Assembly: GCF_031082405.1 (NCBI RefSeq)
Contig: NZ_JAVHJU010000023.1
Location: 62,001 to 126,000, forward strand
Reading direction: 5' to 3'
Origin: Amycolatopsis sp. A133
GTDB taxonomy: Bacteria; Actinomycetota; Actinomycetes; Mycobacteriales; Pseudonocardiaceae
Length of the DNA: 64,000 nucleotides
Each line of letters begins with the position of its first letter. Position 1 is the stretch's first letter. Shown here piece after piece: positions 8,817 to 16,558 of the stretch. The notes below the pieces were generated by a model. That model was given only the letters and a program-made list of their open reading frames with translations. It searched no databases and was not told where the DNA came from. The position numbers were made by a program, and so were the translations under genes.

Positions 8817-9398
8817 CTAGAGCGGCGTGCCGAGCGTGGCGATGAGGCGGGCTACGTGGTCCGGATCACCACCGGAGAGGAGCCATTGGCGCGGGGTGGC
8901 CGGGTGGTCGTTGATCACCAGATCGGCCTGCGGAGTGCTCATGAAGGCGGCGACGACGAGCGCGGGCTGGTCGTCGGGCAGCGCCTTCAGGACGGTTTCG
9001 AGGCCGGGCAGCACGCCCGAGCCGGCGAACTGCCACGCGGGCAGCCGCCAGCCGCCGTCCTTCCAGCCGGTCAGCCTGCCTTCCTTGAGGCGGTGCCGGA
9101 TGCGGCTGTCGTCGACGCCGAGGGCCCTGGCCGCCTCGTTGACGCTGAGTGCGCCTTCGGCGAGCACGGCGTGGGCGGCCACGGTGCGCGCCCGGAAGTC
9201 GGGTTCGTCCTCGCGCCGGGGGGAGAGGTCCAGGCCCACTTCGGTGAGCGCGGCGCGCTGATCGGCCGAGAAGTAGTGCGATGGATCCGGATTCGGTGGG
9301 GACAGCCTGCGCGCTGCGTCTTCGACGAGCGTGAGGAACTCGTTCGCGTCGACCTTCAGGCCCGCCTTGGCGAGGATGTTCTCCAGCGCTACAGACAT
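8817..9398 (-). CDS. Xre/MbcA/ParS-type antitoxin of RES toxin
   Basis: 193 residues from ATG 9398. The middle contains a helix-turn-helix (LSVNEAARALGVDDSRIRHRL, about residues 84-104) resembling DNA-binding antitoxins. The C-terminal ~55 residues end in a toxin-binding-like segment (PATPRQWLLSGGDPDHVARL) that matches the usual 'W-L-x-x-G-x-D' end of the DUF2384/Xre-antitoxin family. It is longer than the ~110-150 residues of many relatives, with an additional N-terminal helical region. It sits directly upstream of the RES gene. An eight-base palindrome GGTTAACC at 9407-9414, just before the start, may be its autoregulatory site (weak). Confidence 0.75.
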   Translation of the reverse strand: MSVALENILAKAGLKVDANEFLTLVEDAARRLSPPNPDPSHYFSADQRAALTEVGLDLSPRREDEPDFRARTVAAHAVLAEGALSVNEAARALGVDDSRIRHRLKEGRLTGWKDGGWRLPAWQFAGSGVLPGLETVLKALPDDQPALVVAAFMSTPQADLVINDHPATPRQWLLSGGDPDHVARLIATLGTPL

Positions 9399-9572
9399 GT
9401 GGCTCAGGTTAACCCGAAACAGCGCGCGTGTGCGGGTTCGTGCGGTTTCTTGCCCTGTCTGTGGGTGAATTCACCAGAGATCGACACTCAGGGCACATTG
9501 TCCAACACGTTGAGTAGGCAACTTCCGGTCAGTTTCCCTGGATCGGGTGAGCTTGTCCAGACCTGCTCCCGC

Positions 9573-9601
9573 TTGACACTGCGCGGTCGGAGACTTACGT
9601 T
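9573..9601 (+). promoter_or_regulatory. Near-consensus sigma-70-type promoter
   Basis: TTGACA (9573-9578) and TACGTT (9596-9601) are separated by exactly 17 bp. Such a complete -35/-10 pair is rare in this GC-rich sequence. No convincing protein gene follows; the predicted transcript would begin near 9608 and meet a strong terminator at 9683-9721. Confidence 0.65.
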
Positions 9602-9607
9602 CCGGAT

Positions 9608-9721
9608 GAGAAAACGATTTCCACTCCGTGCTCGCAGGATCCGGCGTTCGGGCGCCGGTCATGGGGGACACAGGGGGTGGGGCGTGCCCGGGGGCCCGGC
9701 ACGAGCCGGCCCCCGGGCACG
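9608..9721 (+). ncRNA. Candidate small non-coding RNA
   Basis: About 114 nt lie between a near-consensus promoter (9573-9601) and a 14-bp terminator hairpin (9683-9721). It has an internal hairpin CCGGCG-TTCGGG-CGCCGG near 9642-9659 and a G-rich single-stranded stretch before the terminator. The only ATG-initiated frame (from 9607) is arginine-rich, lacks a ribosome site and runs past the terminator, so it is unlikely to be coding. I do not recognise it as a known RNA family. Its neighbours are the antitoxin (divergent) and the LacI gene (convergent). Confidence 0.5.
9683..9721 (+). terminator. Strong intrinsic-type terminator hairpin of the candidate sRNA
   Basis: The arms CGTGCCCGGGGGCC (9683-9696) and GGCCCCCGGGCACG (9708-9721) are perfectly complementary, with an 11-nt loop. 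There is no U-tract, as is usual in actinobacteria. Being symmetric, it could also stop transcription leaving the LacI gene on the other strand. Confidence 0.7.
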
Positions 9722-9740
9722 TCGCTCACCGTCTTGTCGT

Positions 9741-9798
9741 GAGCCGACCCTCTGGGTGCGCGAGCCGACCCCTGGGTGCGCGAGCCGACCGTCTGCGG
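9741..9798. repeat. Tandem repeat, three 20-bp units
   Basis: TGAGCCGACCCTCTGGGTGC (9741), GCGAGCCGACCCCTGGGTGC (9761) and GCGAGCCGACCGTCTGCG (9781) lie head to tail just beyond the 3' end of the LacI gene. The rest of the 9399-9807 intergenic region is accounted for by the candidate sRNA and its signals. Confidence 0.8.
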
Positions 9799-9807
9799 CC
9801 GCGGGCG

Positions 9808-10785
9808 TCAGCGGCGGGAGCTCTTCCGCACGATCAGCCGGGCCTCGAGCGTCGTCGTCGTGGCGTCGCGGCTGCTGTCGGTGATCCTGGCCAGCAGGAG
9901 CTGCGCCGCCACCCGGCCGACTTCGTACGCCGGCTGGGCGACCACCGTCAGGGGCGGGTCGATCAGCGTGGTCCACGGTGCGTCGTCGAACGAAACGATG
10001 CCCACGTCGCGCCCCGGGCGCAGGCCGCGGGCCGACAGGGCCTCCAGCACCCCGATCGCCATCGTGCTGTTCGCGACCAGGAGCGCGTCCGGCGGCGACG
10101 GCTCGTCCAGCAGTTCCAGCGCGGCCAGCCGGGCGCCCTCGGCGCGGTACTCCCCCCGCCGGAACAGGACGTTCTCTGCGCCCACGACGTCGGTGTACCC
10201 GGTGAGGCGGTCCTCGGCCGTGCGAACGCCCGGCGGTCCGGTCAGGCAGCCGACGCGCCGGTAGCCGCCGGCGAGCAGGTGACGCGTTGCTTCGGCGGCC
10301 GCGTGCCGCGTGTCGACCAGCACCTGGTCGCCCTCCGCCGCCTGCAGTGGGCGGTCCACCGCCACCAGCGGGGTGCCCTGGCGGCGCAGACCCTCGACGT
10401 TCGTCGACCGGCCGGTGGGGGACAGCACCACCCCGGCGACCCGTTCCTGCAGCGCGACCTCGATGTAGCGCCGCTCCTTGTCCTCGTTTTCGTCGGAATT
10501 GCAGAGCACCACCGAATACCCGGACCGCTGCGCGAGGTCCTCGACGCCCCGCGCGATGGCGGTGAAGAACGGGTTCTCGACGTCGGAGATGATCAGCGCG
10601 AGGACGGCCGTCTCCTGGCGGCGGAGGTTCCGGGCCAGCCCGTTCGGGTGATACCCGAGCTCGGCGGCGGCCTCCTGGACCCGCGCGGCCAGTGTGGGGT
10701 CCACAGTGGACTTGCCGTTGAGCGCGCGCGACACGGTCGCCGTGGAGACGCCGGCTCGCGCCGCGACGTCGCTGATGGTGGCCAC
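9808..10785 (-). CDS. LacI family transcriptional regulator
   Basis: 325 residues from GTG 10785. The N-terminal helix-turn-helix with hinge is canonical (ATISDVAARAGVSTATVSRAL, then a hinge helix HPNGLARNLRR at about 50). It is followed by a periplasmic-binding-protein-like effector domain (LALIISDVENPFFTAIARGV, VGCLTGPP, GIVSFDDAPW). It probably represses a sugar-uptake or glycoside-degradation gene in response to a sugar. No sugar gene is adjacent, so the target is unknown; autoregulation through a site at 10828 is possible. The coding sequence contains one copy of the GTCCACAGTGGAC motif (10699-10711). Confidence 0.92.
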   Translation of the reverse strand: MATISDVAARAGVSTATVSRALNGKSTVDPTLAARVQEAAAELGYHPNGLARNLRRQETAVLALIISDVENPFFTAIARGVEDLAQRSGYSVVLCNSDENEDKERRYIEVALQERVAGVVLSPTGRSTNVEGLRRQGTPLVAVDRPLQAAEGDQVLVDTRHAAAEATRHLLAGGYRRVGCLTGPPGVRTAEDRLTGYTDVVGAENVLFRRGEYRAEGARLAALELLDEPSPPDALLVANSTMAIGVLEALSARGLRPGRDVGIVSFDDAPWTTLIDPPLTVVAQPAYEVGRVAAQLLLARITDSSRDATTTTLEARLIVRKSSRR

Positions 10786-10827
10786 ACGCCCTCCCTGATC
10801 ACTCGTCGAAGGGAGGATAGCGCTCTT

Positions 10828-10841
10828 GGTAGTCGTTTACC
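10828..10841. promoter_or_regulatory. Possible LacI-type operator
   Basis: GGTAGTCGTTTACC, 43-56 bp upstream of the LacI gene start, is an imperfect palindrome around a central CG, as in many LacI/GalR operators. The 11-mer GGTAGTCGTTT recurs upstream of the metallo-beta-lactamase gene near 32598-32608. Confidence 0.35.
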
Positions 10842-10890
10842 GTCCGCTTACCTTTTTGGGCGAGCAGCCACTTCCGGTTGACCGCGGGAG

Positions 10891-11709
10891 TTACGCCGAA
10901 CGGAGCCGATCACGCACCGCCACGTCCACAGTGGACGTTCCGCGGAAGTAGCCGCGCGGCGTGAGACCGGTCAGCGCCCGGCAGTCGCGGCTGAGGTGCG
11001 CCTGATCGGCATACCCCGCGGCGGCGGCCAGCGCGGCCAGACCCGCGACGCGCGGAGCCAGCGCCACGGCCCGCTGGAACCGGCTGACCCGGAGGTAGGT
11101 GGCCGGCCCGTACCCGACGGCTTGGACGAACCGCCGCCGCAACCGCCGCTCGCCCACACCGACCGACGCGGCATCCAAGCCGGTTCGGGTGAGCGCAGTT
11201 CCGGCGATGTTCGTTGATCCGGAGTCCGGCTGCGTGAGCATGGCGGCTGCTTCGGCGACCCGCGCCACCCCCGCGTCCAACCGGGCGATCAGCTCCGCCA
11301 CCGCCGAATCCGCCACCGCCGAATCCGCCACCGGCACCTCCCCGACCCGGGACGCAACCGCTTGCGCCGGCGACAACTCGCCCTCCAGCAACCGCTCCGC
11401 CACCACTTCCCCCGCGCGCCCCCACAGCTCGCCCAGCGGCACCCGGCGGTCGCGCAGCTCGTCGGCCGCCACGCCCAGGACCGCCGCTGCCCGGCCCGGG
11501 ATGAACCGGACTCCGCTCAGCGTCGCTCCGGGGCGGGTGACCGAGGACCACGCCGAAGTGTCCGGGCCCGCCACGAACACCTCACCGTCGCCGGCGACCA
11601 GGTCCACGCAGCCGTCGGGGACGATGCGCTTCGGGCCCTCCGAAGCCGATCGCCACACGCAGCGCGCCACGCTCCGCAGCTGCGCGGGGGGCGCCGCCTC
11701 TTCGTACAC
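10891..11709 (-). CDS. AraC family transcriptional regulator
   Basis: 272 residues from GTG 11709. The C-terminal ~100 residues contain the two AraC helix-turn-helix units (VGERRLRRRFVQAVGYGPATYL, then AAAGYADQAHLSRDCRALTGLTPRGYF, quoted in shortened pieces). The N-terminal half (CVWRSASEGPKRIVPDGCVDLV and following) matches the DUF6597-type sensor domain common in actinobacteria. A 15-nt tandem duplication in the linker gives a repeated VADSA. It is divergent from the MmpS-like gene, but no target can be assigned. One GTCCACAGTGGAC motif lies within codons near the C-terminus (10924-10936). Confidence 0.88.
   Translation of the reverse strand: MYEEAAPPAQLRSVARCVWRSASEGPKRIVPDGCVDLVAGDGEVFVAGPDTSAWSSVTRPGATLSGVRFIPGRAAAVLGVAADELRDRRVPLGELWGRAGEVVAERLLEGELSPAQAVASRVGEVPVADSAVADSAVAELIARLDAGVARVAEAAAMLTQPDSGSTNIAGTALTRTGLDAASVGVGERRLRRRFVQAVGYGPATYLRVSRFQRAVALAPRVAGLAALAAAAGYADQAHLSRDCRALTGLTPRGYFRGTSTVDVAVRDRLRSA
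11294..11335. repeat. 15-nt in-frame tandem repeat in AraC gene
   Basis: Units TCCGCCACCGCCGAA at 11294 and 11309, with a partial third at 11324, encode the linker duplication VADSAVADSA. The length is a multiple of three, so the frame is kept. Confidence 0.8.
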
Positions 11710-11853
11710 ACCCCGATCATGCCCGAGGCGGGAGACCCCCGTCCGGGTGAAAGTCGAACTTCCCGCGAAGAGCGGCTAACGCGCAGTTAGGTCACGGCGA
11801 GATATAGGTCGACGCACTCGACGGAAGTGCGCGCGACGAGAGAAGACCTCTCC

Positions 11854-12327
11854 ATGGGCGTTTCCACCGCGACCCGGCCCCAGCACGACTGCGCCGGACG
11901 GGCTCGCTCGGCCGGAAGCTTCGTCGTCGTCCTCGGCGTGCTCGCCGCGGCCTTCGCGGTGACCGCCTACATCGTGCCCCGGTCCGCACGCGGCCCCGCC
12001 CAGGAAGAGCCCGCCGGCGCGCCGGTCGCCCCGGCCGCCGTCCGCACGGTGAGCCACGACGTCGTCTACGAACTGCTCGGCGCGCACGGTGCCCGCAACG
12101 TCACCTACGCCGCCGCCGGCTCCGCGCTGACCCAGCACACCGAGGTCGTGACGCCGTGGTCCGCGCAGTTCACCCGGGTCGGCCCGGCCGGCCGCACCGA
12201 GTTCTACAGCATCGCCGCCCGCAACCCCGGTCCCGGCGCGCTGCGGTGCCGGATCGTCGTCGACGGGGTCGTCGTCGCAGACAAGACCGAGACCGAGCCG
12301 GACCGCCTCTTCAGCTGCGCCGTCTGA
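11854..12327 (+). CDS. MmpS-family-like membrane protein
   Basis: 157 residues from ATG 11854, which has a purine-rich GAGAGAAGA upstream; GTG 11827 would add nine residues. One TM helix (FVVVLGVLAAAFAVTAYIV) is followed by a secreted beta-rich domain with the MmpS pattern: VYELLGAHGARNVTYAAAG, a central TPWSAQF, and a paired-cysteine end (LRCRIVVDGVV ... LFSC). MmpS proteins assist RND (MmpL) exporters in mycobacteria, and many actinobacteria have stand-alone homologues. No MmpL gene is adjacent. It may be co-transcribed with the next gene, 22 bp downstream. Confidence 0.75.
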   Translation: MGVSTATRPQHDCAGRARSAGSFVVVLGVLAAAFAVTAYIVPRSARGPAQEEPAGAPVAPAAVRTVSHDVVYELLGAHGARNVTYAAAGSALTQHTEVVTPWSAQFTRVGPAGRTEFYSIAARNPGPGALRCRIVVDGVVVADKTETEPDRLFSCAV

Positions 12328-12349
12328 GTTCTGCGGCAGGATCGGCGGC

Positions 12350-13093
12350 GTGAACGCCGCGATCACCTTCGGACCCGCCTTGGTGGCGGTCCTGGTCCTG
12401 CTCGCCGTCGCCGCCGCGGCCGTCGTCCAGGCCGGCGGGCTCGGCCCGGGACGCGCCGTCCTGATCGCCGCCGCCCGCGCGGTCGCGCAGCTCGCCCTCG
12501 TCTCACTGGTGATCACCGCCGTCCTGCGCTCGGTCCCGCTCACCGGCCTGTTCGTGCTGCTGATGTTCGGCATCGCCTCGGTGACGTCGGCGCGGCGCGC
12601 CGGTACCTGGGCGAACCTGCCGTGGACGGCACTGGCCATCGCCGCCGGGGTCGCGCCCGTGCTGGCGCTGGTCCTCGGCTCCCGCGTGGTCCCGCTGCAG
12701 CCGATCGCCGTGGTGCCGATCGCGGGCATCGTGATCGGCGGCGCGATGACCGCGACGTCGCAGGCCGCCCGCCGGGCCCTCGACGAGCTCAAGTCCCGCC
12801 ACGGCGAGTACGAAGCCGCGCTGGCGCTGGGCTTCCTGCCGCGCCCCGCCGCGCTGGAGATCTGCCGCCCGTCGGCCGGGCACGCGCTGATCCCGGCACT
12901 GGACCAGACCCGCACGGTCGGTCTCGTGACGCTCCCGGGCGCCTACGTCGGCGTGCTGCTCGGCGGCGCGGGACCGGTCGAGGCGGGGGTGACGCAGGTG
13001 CTCGTGCTGATCGGGCTGCTGGCCGCGGAAGCCGTCTCGATCCTGGTGACCGTGCAGCTCGTCGCGGCCGGGAAGCTCAGCCGAGCGGCGTAG
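12350..13093 (+). CDS. UPF0014/FetB-like ABC transporter permease, orphan
   Basis: 247 residues from GTG 12350, with about six to seven TM helices. The family landmarks are visible: VAQLALVSLVI early, then IVIGGAMTATSQAARRALDEL and the cytoplasmic ALALGFLPRPAALEICRPS. E. coli FetB (YbbM) pairs with ATPase FetA (YbbL) in iron export. No ATPase gene lies next to this one, so the partner is elsewhere or absent. The 3' end overlaps the convergent phosphatase by 17 bp. Confidence 0.82.
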   Translation: MNAAITFGPALVAVLVLLAVAAAAVVQAGGLGPGRAVLIAAARAVAQLALVSLVITAVLRSVPLTGLFVLLMFGIASVTSARRAGTWANLPWTALAIAAGVAPVLALVLGSRVVPLQPIAVVPIAGIVIGGAMTATSQAARRALDELKSRHGEYEAALALGFLPRPAALEICRPSAGHALIPALDQTRTVGLVTLPGAYVGVLLGGAGPVEAGVTQVLVLIGLLAAEAVSILVTVQLVAAGKLSRAA

Positions 13094-13763
13094 CCAGGTG
13101 GGCGGTGTCGTTGAAGCGCCGCACGATCCAGGTGTCGCCGTGCAGCACGAGGTGCGAGATCGACCCGTTGTCCGCGCCGAGGAACGCGAACCGCTCGACC
13201 GAGCGGCTGGCCTGGGCGAACACCTCGCCGATCACGCCGCCGTGGGTGAACACCGCGACCCGCCGGCCGGGGTGGGCGGCCGCGATGCGGGTGAGCGCGC
13301 CGCGCAGCCGGGCCCCGAACCGCTCGTCGGACTCCGCGCCGGGGATCACGTCCCAGCGCTGCTCGCTCCACAGCCGTTCGACGATCGGGTGGCCTTCGGT
13401 GGTGTACTTCCGGAACAGGCCGTTTTCCCAGTCGCCGAGGTGGATCTCGCGCAGGTCCGGCTCGACGACCGGGGTCAGCCCCAGCTTCTCCGCCAGGGGA
13501 GCGGCGGTCTGCACCGTGCGGCGCAGCGTCGTCACGTAGATCGCGTCGATCCGCTCCCCGGCGAGCCGGTCGCCGACGCGCTGGGCGTGGTCGCGGCCCT
13601 CCGGGGCGAGGTCCGGGTCGGCCTGGCCGTCGACGAGCTCGAAGGGGTCGTTGCCGCGGGCCGGAGCGGACTCGCCGTGCCGGACCAGGAAGATCTCCGT
13701 CGAACCCAGGGGCGGGCTGAATCGGTGCTGGCGGTATTCGATCTCCTGCTCGGGCGTGCTCAT
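13077..13763 (-). CDS. Histidine phosphatase (phosphoglycerate mutase-like) family protein
   Basis: 228 residues. The catalytic RHG motif occurs in IFLVRHGESAPARG (about residues 24-37), with the second histidine in VAVFTHGGVIGEV and the acid donor region LREIHLGDWENG. It should dephosphorylate a small phosphorylated compound through a phosphohistidine intermediate in the cytosol; the substrate is not predictable. It lies 64 bp downstream of the antiporter on the same strand and may share its transcript direction. Confidence 0.9.
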   Translation of the reverse strand: MSTPEQEIEYRQHRFSPPLGSTEIFLVRHGESAPARGNDPFELVDGQADPDLAPEGRDHAQRVGDRLAGERIDAIYVTTLRRTVQTAAPLAEKLGLTPVVEPDLREIHLGDWENGLFRKYTTEGHPIVERLWSEQRWDVIPGAESDERFGARLRGALTRIAAAHPGRRVAVFTHGGVIGEVFAQASRSVERFAFLGADNGSISHLVLHGDTWIVRRFNDTAHLATPLG

Positions 13764-13827
13764 GCTGAAGACGGTACAGCGGCGCGAAGCGCCTCCGTTG
13801 AGGGTGGCGGTGGGGAGGAAGGCGGAG

Positions 13828-15711
13828 TCAACCGAGTTGCTTGTCCACGAAACACCACCGCCACGTCTCGCCCGGCTCGAAGCTGCGCATGACCGGATGG
13901 CGGGATTCGTGGAAGTGCCGGGTCGCGTGGCGGCGCGGCGAGGAGTCGCAGCAGGCGACGTTGCCGCACTTCAGGCACATCCGCAGGTGCACCCAGGTCG
14001 TCCCCTCCTCGAGGCAGGCGGCGCAGCTGTCGGCCGAGCTGGGGTCCTTGTCGACCCACTCGTGGGCCAGGTGCTTGCACGAACCCGCCGTCGCGGCCGG
14101 GGTGCGCAGCTCGCGGCCTTCCACTTCGGGTTCTTCCTCGGCGCGGTCGAGCATCGATTCCTCGATGTCGAGCCGCTCCAGGACCCGGCGCAGGACGTCG
14201 TCGTCGGCGCTGCCGCTGGCGCGGGCCTTCAGGAACTGGTCGCGTTCCACTTCGAGCAGCTCCAGGCGCAGCCGCCGGTAGGCGTCGCTCGGCGTTTCGG
14301 CCAGCGCGCTCTGCCGGCCGAGCTGCTCCCACGCCGAGTCGGCGCGGTGCTGCAGGCGGTCGCGCAGGCGCTGGATGATCTCCGGCGGGTCGTCGGGCTG
14401 CCGGATCTCCTCCAGCTTGGTCAGCGCCGCCCGGGTCATGTCGTGGAGCACGGCCGCCTCCTGCAGCGCGTCCTCCGCCGGGTCCGGCCGCGGCAGGCGC
14501 AGCCGCCGGATCAGCGGCGGCAGCGTCATGCCCTGCAGGGCCAGGGTGCCGGCCACGACGACGAACGCCGCGAGCACCAGCACGGCCCGCTGCGGGGTGT
14601 CCGCGGGCAGCACGAACGCGGCCGCGAGCGTCACCACCCCGCGCATGCCCGCCCACGCGATGACGGCCGAGTAGCGCCACGGCCAGATCTTCGTCTTGGT
14701 CTTCCCGGGCAGCAGGCGCCGCTCCAGCCGCTTCACCGTGCCGATGCCGATCAGGTAGAGCACCCGGGTCAGGATCGTCGCGCCGAGCACGGCGACGCAG
14801 ATCCAGGTCAGCATGGCCAGCGAGAGCCCGCTCTCGCCGACCTCGGAGAGGATCCGCCGCAGCTGCAGGCCGATGAGCAGGAAAACCAGGTTTTCCAGCA
14901 GGAAGGCGATGGTCTGCCAGTTCAGCCGGGACGCCAGCCGGGTCGAGCCGGAGAGGATCTGCGGGGCCTTGTGCCCCAGGATGAGCCCGGCGATCACCAC
15001 GGCGAGCACCCCGGAGCCGTGGATCGCCTCGGCCGGGATGTAGGCGATGAACGGCACGGCGAACGACAGCGCGGTGTCGAGCACCGGCTCGTTCAGGCGG
15101 GCCCGGATGAACGCGGCCACGAAGCCGACGACGAGCCCGACCACGGCGCCGCCGATGGCCGCGCGGAAGAAGTCCGCGCCGACCTGCCAGAGGCTGACCG
15201 AGCCGGCCAGCGCGGCGATGGCCGTGCGGAGGGCGACCAGCGCGGCCGCGTCGTTGAAGAGGCTCTCGCCTTCCAGCAGCCGGATCAGCTTCCGCGGCAT
15301 GCCGACCCGGCGGGCGACGACGCTGGCGGCGACCGCGTCCGGCGGCGCCACGATCGCGCCGAGCGCGATGCCGCCGGCCAGCGGGAGCCCGGGGATCACC
15401 GCCCAGGCGACCAGGCCGACGCCGATGGCGGTGAACACCACGAGCCCGACCGACATCAGCCCGATCGCCCCGCGGTTCTTCCGGAAGTCGACCAGCGACG
15501 TCTGGATGGCCGCCGAGTACAGCAGCGGGGGCAGCAGGCCGAGCAGCACGACCTCGGGGTCGAGGTGGACCTCGGGTACGCCGGGGACGTACGAGCCGGC
15601 GACGCCGACGACGATCAGGCACAGGGGGGCGGACCAGTCCAGCCGCCGCGCCACCGCGCTGACGACCAGGACGGTCACGACCAGCGCCACTATCTCTGCC
15701 GCTATGTGCAC
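13828..15711 (-). CDS. CPA1-type Na+/H+ antiporter with C-terminal UBP-type zinc finger
   Basis: 627 residues. Residues 1-410 carry about twelve TM helices with the CPA1 core PPDAVAASVVARRVG and GESLFNDAAALVALR, which include the ion-binding acidic residues. A helical cytoplasmic region (about 430-530) follows. The last ~85 residues hold a zinc-finger ubiquitin-binding-type domain: CKHLAHEW, CAACLEEGTTWVHLRMC, CGNVACCDSSPRRHATRH, FHESRHPVMRSF. This architecture is known in actinobacteria, but the role of the zinc finger without ubiquitin is unclear. It probably exchanges Na+ or K+ for H+ at the membrane. Confidence 0.92.
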   Translation of the reverse strand: MHIAAEIVALVVTVLVVSAVARRLDWSAPLCLIVVGVAGSYVPGVPEVHLDPEVVLLGLLPPLLYSAAIQTSLVDFRKNRGAIGLMSVGLVVFTAIGVGLVAWAVIPGLPLAGGIALGAIVAPPDAVAASVVARRVGMPRKLIRLLEGESLFNDAAALVALRTAIAALAGSVSLWQVGADFFRAAIGGAVVGLVVGFVAAFIRARLNEPVLDTALSFAVPFIAYIPAEAIHGSGVLAVVIAGLILGHKAPQILSGSTRLASRLNWQTIAFLLENLVFLLIGLQLRRILSEVGESGLSLAMLTWICVAVLGATILTRVLYLIGIGTVKRLERRLLPGKTKTKIWPWRYSAVIAWAGMRGVVTLAAAFVLPADTPQRAVLVLAAFVVVAGTLALQGMTLPPLIRRLRLPRPDPAEDALQEAAVLHDMTRAALTKLEEIRQPDDPPEIIQRLRDRLQHRADSAWEQLGRQSALAETPSDAYRRLRLELLEVERDQFLKARASGSADDDVLRRVLERLDIEESMLDRAEEEPEVEGRELRTPAATAGSCKHLAHEWVDKDPSSADSCAACLEEGTTWVHLRMCLKCGNVACCDSSPRRHATRHFHESRHPVMRSFEPGETWRWCFVDKQLG

Positions 15712-15744
15712 GGGCCCATCATCACCCGGGCGCCGGGGCGGACG

Positions 15745-16152
15745 TCACCGGGCCAGCTCGGGGAGCGCCTCCACGACCAGCTGGGTGTCCATGTACTCGG
15801 TGATCTCGCGGATCCGGCCGTCCTCGACGCGGAAGACGAAGCAGTACTGGTTGTCGTAACGCCCGCCGGCTTTGGTGGCGACGCTGCCCTGCGTCTCGAC
15901 CACCACGACGTCGTCTTCGGCGACGAACCGGCTCGCCGTGCTGGTGTAGGCGCCGTCGAACTGCTCGCCGAGCGGCCCGAGCAGGTCGCGGCGGACGGCG
16001 TCCTTGCCGTGGAAGCGGCCCGACCAGCTGTTGTGGCCGCTGACCGTCCACGTGACGTCGTCGGCCAGCGCGGCGAGCAGCGGCCGGATGTCGCCGGTCG
16101 CCCACGCGTCGAAGGCCGTCTTCAGGAGCTGCTTGTTCTCCGCTGCGGTCAA
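15745..16152 (-). CDS. SnoaL/NTF2-like protein (ketosteroid-isomerase-related)
   Basis: 135 residues from a TTG (16150-16152) directly preceded by GGGAGGG, which decides the start; upstream in-frame codons lack a ribosome site. The fold signature is typical: an N-terminal helix (NKQLLKTAFDAWATGD), then LLAALADDVTWTVSG and a beta-sheet ending VEDGRIREITEYMDTQLV. Such proteins are small cone-shaped enzymes or binding proteins, and the function is not predictable. It is transcribed toward the antiporter with a 33-bp gap. Confidence 0.82.
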   Translation of the reverse strand: MTAAENKQLLKTAFDAWATGDIRPLLAALADDVTWTVSGHNSWSGRFHGKDAVRRDLLGPLGEQFDGAYTSTASRFVAEDDVVVVETQGSVATKAGGRYDNQYCFVFRVEDGRIREITEYMDTQLVVEALPELAR

Positions 16153-16214
16153 GATCCCTCCCAGGGTGAGGCCCCCAGTCAACACGCTGGAGCGCACTCC
16201 AGGGCAAGCCTGCG

Positions 16215-16448
16215 TCACTCCCGGCGGATGAGCACGATGATGCCGACCAGCCCGGCACCCCACAGCGGGCCGAGCGAAACGCCTTCGTCGTGGTGCGGTC
16301 GAACCTCGTCGGGCACGGTCGCCGCGATCTCGTCGACGCGCTGCTGGATCCAGGCCCGGTCCGCTTCCGAAAGCGTGTCCGCGCCCAGCGTCTTCGCAAG
16401 TGTTTCGACCTCGTTGTCCTGCTCCGCGGTGAACCCCGGGAAGCTCAC
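16215..16448 (-). CDS. Small protein with C-terminal membrane segment
   Basis: 77 residues from a GTG that overlaps the stop of a 24-codon upstream ORF (GTGA). The first ~55 residues are acidic and helical (EQDNEVETLAKTLGADTLSE, DRAWIQQRVDEIAATVPDEV). The last ~18 are hydrophobic (LGPLWGAGLVGIIVLIRRE), giving a probable tail anchor. The frame is also open upstream to 16538, but that extension is low-complexity. I do not recognise the family. The codon choice looks coding. Confidence 0.6.
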   Translation of the reverse strand: MSFPGFTAEQDNEVETLAKTLGADTLSEADRAWIQQRVDEIAATVPDEVRPHHDEGVSLGPLWGAGLVGIIVLIRRE

Positions 16449-16519
16449 CGTGCGAGCACCGCGGCACCGCCCATCGCGATCAGCACGGTGGCCAGAGTGC
16501 GGAGCACCATGGAGCCCAT
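16445..16519 (-). CDS. Possible 24-residue hydrophobic small protein
   Basis: ATG 16517-16519 opens a short frame encoding MGSMVLRTLATVLIAMGGAA, then VLAR and a stop. This is one hydrophobic helix with arginines at each end. Its TGA overlaps the GTG start of the next small gene in the GTGA manner used elsewhere in the window. There is no clear Shine-Dalgarno sequence, so it could be a chance frame. Confidence 0.35.
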   Translation of the reverse strand: MGSMVLRTLATVLIAMGGAAVLAR

Positions 16520-16558
16520 TGTTGCGGTCCGCTGTCATCCGGCCCTTAGGCTGGCCGC

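Noticed and set aside
9607..9884. Protein gene starting in the candidate sRNA
   Set aside because: No ribosome site, arginine-rich sequence and an internal perfect terminator.
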